The notes under the pieces are model-generated. The model saw only the letters and a list, made by a program, of their open reading frames with translations. It had not been told where the DNA came from and ran no database searches. Shown piece after piece: positions 5,667 to 7,263 of a stretch of 7,263 bases of DNA. This DNA is from Solirubrobacteraceae bacterium (GTDB lineage: Bacteria > Actinomycetota > Thermoleophilia > Solirubrobacterales > Solirubrobacteraceae). A program made the position numbers and the translations under genes. The stretch spans positions 1 through 7,263 of the forward strand of contig JAICUS010000305.1 of assembly GCA_025935735.1 (NCBI GenBank). Reading direction: 5' to 3'. Numbering within the stretch: position 1 is the stretch's first letter; the number at the start of each line of letters is the position of its first letter.

Positions 5667-7263
5667 GGGTTCCTTTCTCGGGGTGTGTGCCTCGCGGGCC
5701 TGATGAGCTCGCGCCCGCGCAGGGCGAGCCAGAAGTCGATGCGGTCGCGCGCCGAGTCCAGCGAGCGGCCGGTCAGCTCCTCCACCCGGCGGATCCGGTA
5801 GCGGAGGGTGTGACGGTGGCAGAACAGCGCGCGCGCCGCCCGCTCCCACTGCCCGTTGGCCTCGATGAACGCCTCCAGCGAGCGCATCAGCTCGCCGCCG
5901 TAGGCGCCCTCGGAGTCCTCGATCGGGGCGAGGATGGAGTCGCAGAACAGCCGCAGCGCGTCGTCGTCCTGCAGCGAGAGCAGCAGCTGGAAGGAGCCGA
6001 GGTCGCGATAGGTGGCCAGCGCGCCCTGCCCTGCGCCGTGGCCGTTGGCCGCCAGCGCTCGCGCCTCCAGCGCGCAGCGCGCCTCGTGGAAGCCCCGGCG
6101 CAGGTCCTCGGGCGCGACGACGCGGCCCGCGCCGGCGTCGAGGGGCTCGCCGGCCTCGCGGGCCACCCGCGCGCGCAGCCGATCGGAGAGCGCGAACAGC
6201 TCGTCGTCGCCGGCCGCCGGCAGCAGCGCGCACAGAAAGCGCCCGGCGGGCGCCACCAGGCCGCCGCCGGCCTCCTCGCGCACGGCTCCGGCCAGCGCCT
6301 CCTCGGCGGCGGTGCGCACGCTGCGCGGCGGGGCGAAGACGAGCGCGCCGGCGCGGTCGCGCAGCCCGAACGGCTCCAGCCGCCGCGCCAGCTCCGGCCC
6401 CTCGAGGTCGCCGGCCACCATGGCCGAGAGCACGTCCCCGGCCAGCCGGCGCTCGGTGTCGTCGGCCACCCGGCGGCGCAGCAGCTCGAGCGCGACGATG
6501 GTCACCGCCTGGTGGAGCGTCAGCCGGTCGAGCTCCGACAGCGGCCCGTGGTCCTTGGCCGCGATCAGCCACGCCTCCGGCACCGGACCGTCGCCGCGCG
6601 CCGGCTGGGGCGTGCGGGCCACCGGCAGCCCGAGCGCGCGGGCCGGCGGGTCGAAGATCTCCGGCTCGGGCGCGTAGCCGCGCCGCCCGCCCGCGGCCGT
6701 GCGCTCGCGCAGCTCGGCGGCCAGGGCGGCCACCGCGGCGTCCGGCAGCCCGTGGCGGCCCGAGCGCTTGGCCAGCACCTCGCCGCGGCCGTCGAAGATC
6801 AGCGCCGGCCCGCCGATCATCGACGCCAGCGCGGCGGCGACGCCGTCCAGCCCGCGCTCGGAGAGCACGATCCGCTCCAGGCGCTCGTGCGCGGACAGCG
6901 CCCGCTGCAGCACGGCGTACTGCTCGTTGACCAGGTGCGTGAACGCCTTCTCGGTGACCGCGATGAACGGCAGCTCGTACGGCACCTCGAACAGCGGGAA
7001 GCCGTGCTCCTCGGCCGCCGCCCGCAGCGCCTCGGGCACGCCGTCGTGGGAGAACCCCGCGCCGAAGCCCAGCCCGGTCAGCCCGCGGCGCACGAGCCGG
7101 GCCACATATTCGCGCTGCTCGGCGTCGTCGCCCAGCTGCAGTCCGGTGGTGAGCAGCAGCTCGCCGCCGGACAGCCACGGTGTCGGATCGGCCAGCTCGG
7201 AGATGTGCACCCAGCGGACCGGCCGGTCGAGCCCGGCCTCGCCGGCCACGACCCGCACCTCCA
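5663..7263 (-). CDS. PucR-family transcriptional regulator (5' end cut by window)
   Basis: At least 533 codons; the frame is open to the window edge, so the true start lies beyond 7263 (the GTG at 7258 is internal). Three parts are visible, numbered from that GTG. An N-terminal PucR sensor domain carries WVHISELADPTPWLSGGELL (16-35) followed by LTTGLQLG. A central region (about 110-400) includes a GGDEF-like segment. The C-terminal PucR helix-turn-helix (about 455-517) carries FIEANGQWERAARALFCHRH, then TLRYRIRRVEELTGRSL. The first residues seen (EVRVVAGEAGLDRPVRWVH) are typical of positions a little inside this family, so perhaps 10-20 residues are missing. Family members sense purines, amino acids or other small metabolites; AdeR of Bacillus subtilis is a PucR-type activator of ald. 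Position directly upstream of ald, with a 4-nt overlap, supports the same job here. Confidence 0.95.
   Translation of the reverse strand, partial: EVRVVAGEAGLDRPVRWVHISELADPTPWLSGGELLLTTGLQLGDDAEQREYVARLVRRGLTGLGFGAGFSHDGVPEALRAAAEEHGFPLFEVPYELPFIAVTEKAFTHLVNEQYAVLQRALSAHERLERIVLSERGLDGVAAALASMIGGPALIFDGRGEVLAKRSGRHGLPDAAVAALAAELRERTAAGGRRGYAPEPEIFDPPARALGLPVARTPQPARGDGPVPEAWLIAAKDHGPLSELDRLTLHQAVTIVALELLRRRVADDTERRLAGDVLSAMVAGDLEGPELARRLEPFGLRDRAGALVFAPPRSVRTAAEEALAGAVREEAGGGLVAPAGRFLCALLPAAGDDELFALSDRLRARVAREAGEPLDAGAGRVVAPEDLRRGFHEARCALEARALAANGHGAGQGALATYRDLGSFQLLLSLQDDDALRLFCDSILAPIEDSEGAYGGELMRSLEAFIEANGQWERAARALFCHRHTLRYRIRRVEELTGRSLDSARDRIDFWLALRGRELIRPARHTPRERNP
5671..5676 (-). promoter_or_regulatory. 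ribosome-binding site of ald
   Basis: AAAGGA lies 4 nt upstream of the ald ATG, inside the last codons of the PucR-family gene. It is the clearest Shine-Dalgarno in the window, suggesting that ald is translated more efficiently than its regulator although both share one transcript. Confidence 0.6.

Noticed and set aside
4542..7178. Apparent 878-codon fusion of ald with an upstream N-terminal domain
   Set aside because: The upstream part is an out-of-frame Arg/Ala-rich reading of the PucR gene. Ald homology starts exactly at the ATG at 5666, which has a good Shine-Dalgarno.

Overview
This is a very GC-rich window with almost all third codon positions G or C. It holds six protein-coding genes, all on the minus strand, so transcription runs from high to low coordinates. 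GC content, gene families and the tight start/stop overlaps point to a high-GC Actinomycetota. A deep-branching lineage such as Thermoleophilia/Solirubrobacterales is my best guess, but no marker in the window proves it.

Layout in transcription order. (1) Positions 7263-3067 hold a compact three-gene unit: a PucR-family regulator whose 5' end is cut by the window edge, alanine dehydrogenase (ald), and an FAD-dependent amine-oxidase/phytoene-desaturase-like oxidoreductase. Both junctions are 4-nt start/stop overlaps (ATGA, then TTGA), so the three are almost certainly co-transcribed and translationally coupled. In Bacillus subtilis the PucR-type protein AdeR activates ald, so the regulator here is a natural candidate for alanine-responsive control of the dehydrogenase. 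The role of the flavoprotein in this unit is unknown.
(2) Positions 3066-2772 are a 295-nt gene-free stretch with unusual structure. A 29-bp near-perfect inverted repeat (28/29 identical) flanks 183 bp. Inside lies a nested hairpin. Next to the following start codon is an imperfect 22-bp dyad resembling a MerR-type operator.
(3) Positions 2771-880 encode a 14-TM-type (DHA2, EmrB/QacA-like) MFS exporter followed by a cysteine-free MerR-family regulator, with a 1-nt TGATG overlap. This looks like an exporter plus its own regulator, possibly autoregulated through the dyad.
(4) Positions 850-1 begin the str ribosomal operon: rpsL (S12), then rpsG (S7), overlapping by 1 nt (TAATG). S7 runs off the window about five residues before its expected end. 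Only 29 nt separate the MerR gene from rpsL. Those bases contain a -10-like TACCAT and no clear Shine-Dalgarno, so rpsL may be expressed from a start very close to its ATG, or by read-through from the exporter unit.

I found no tRNA or rRNA gene, CRISPR array, transposase or phage gene. The most unusual features are the structured intergenic region at 2772-3066, the exporter/regulator pair abutting the str operon, and a nine-residue basic insertion in the N-terminal part of S12.
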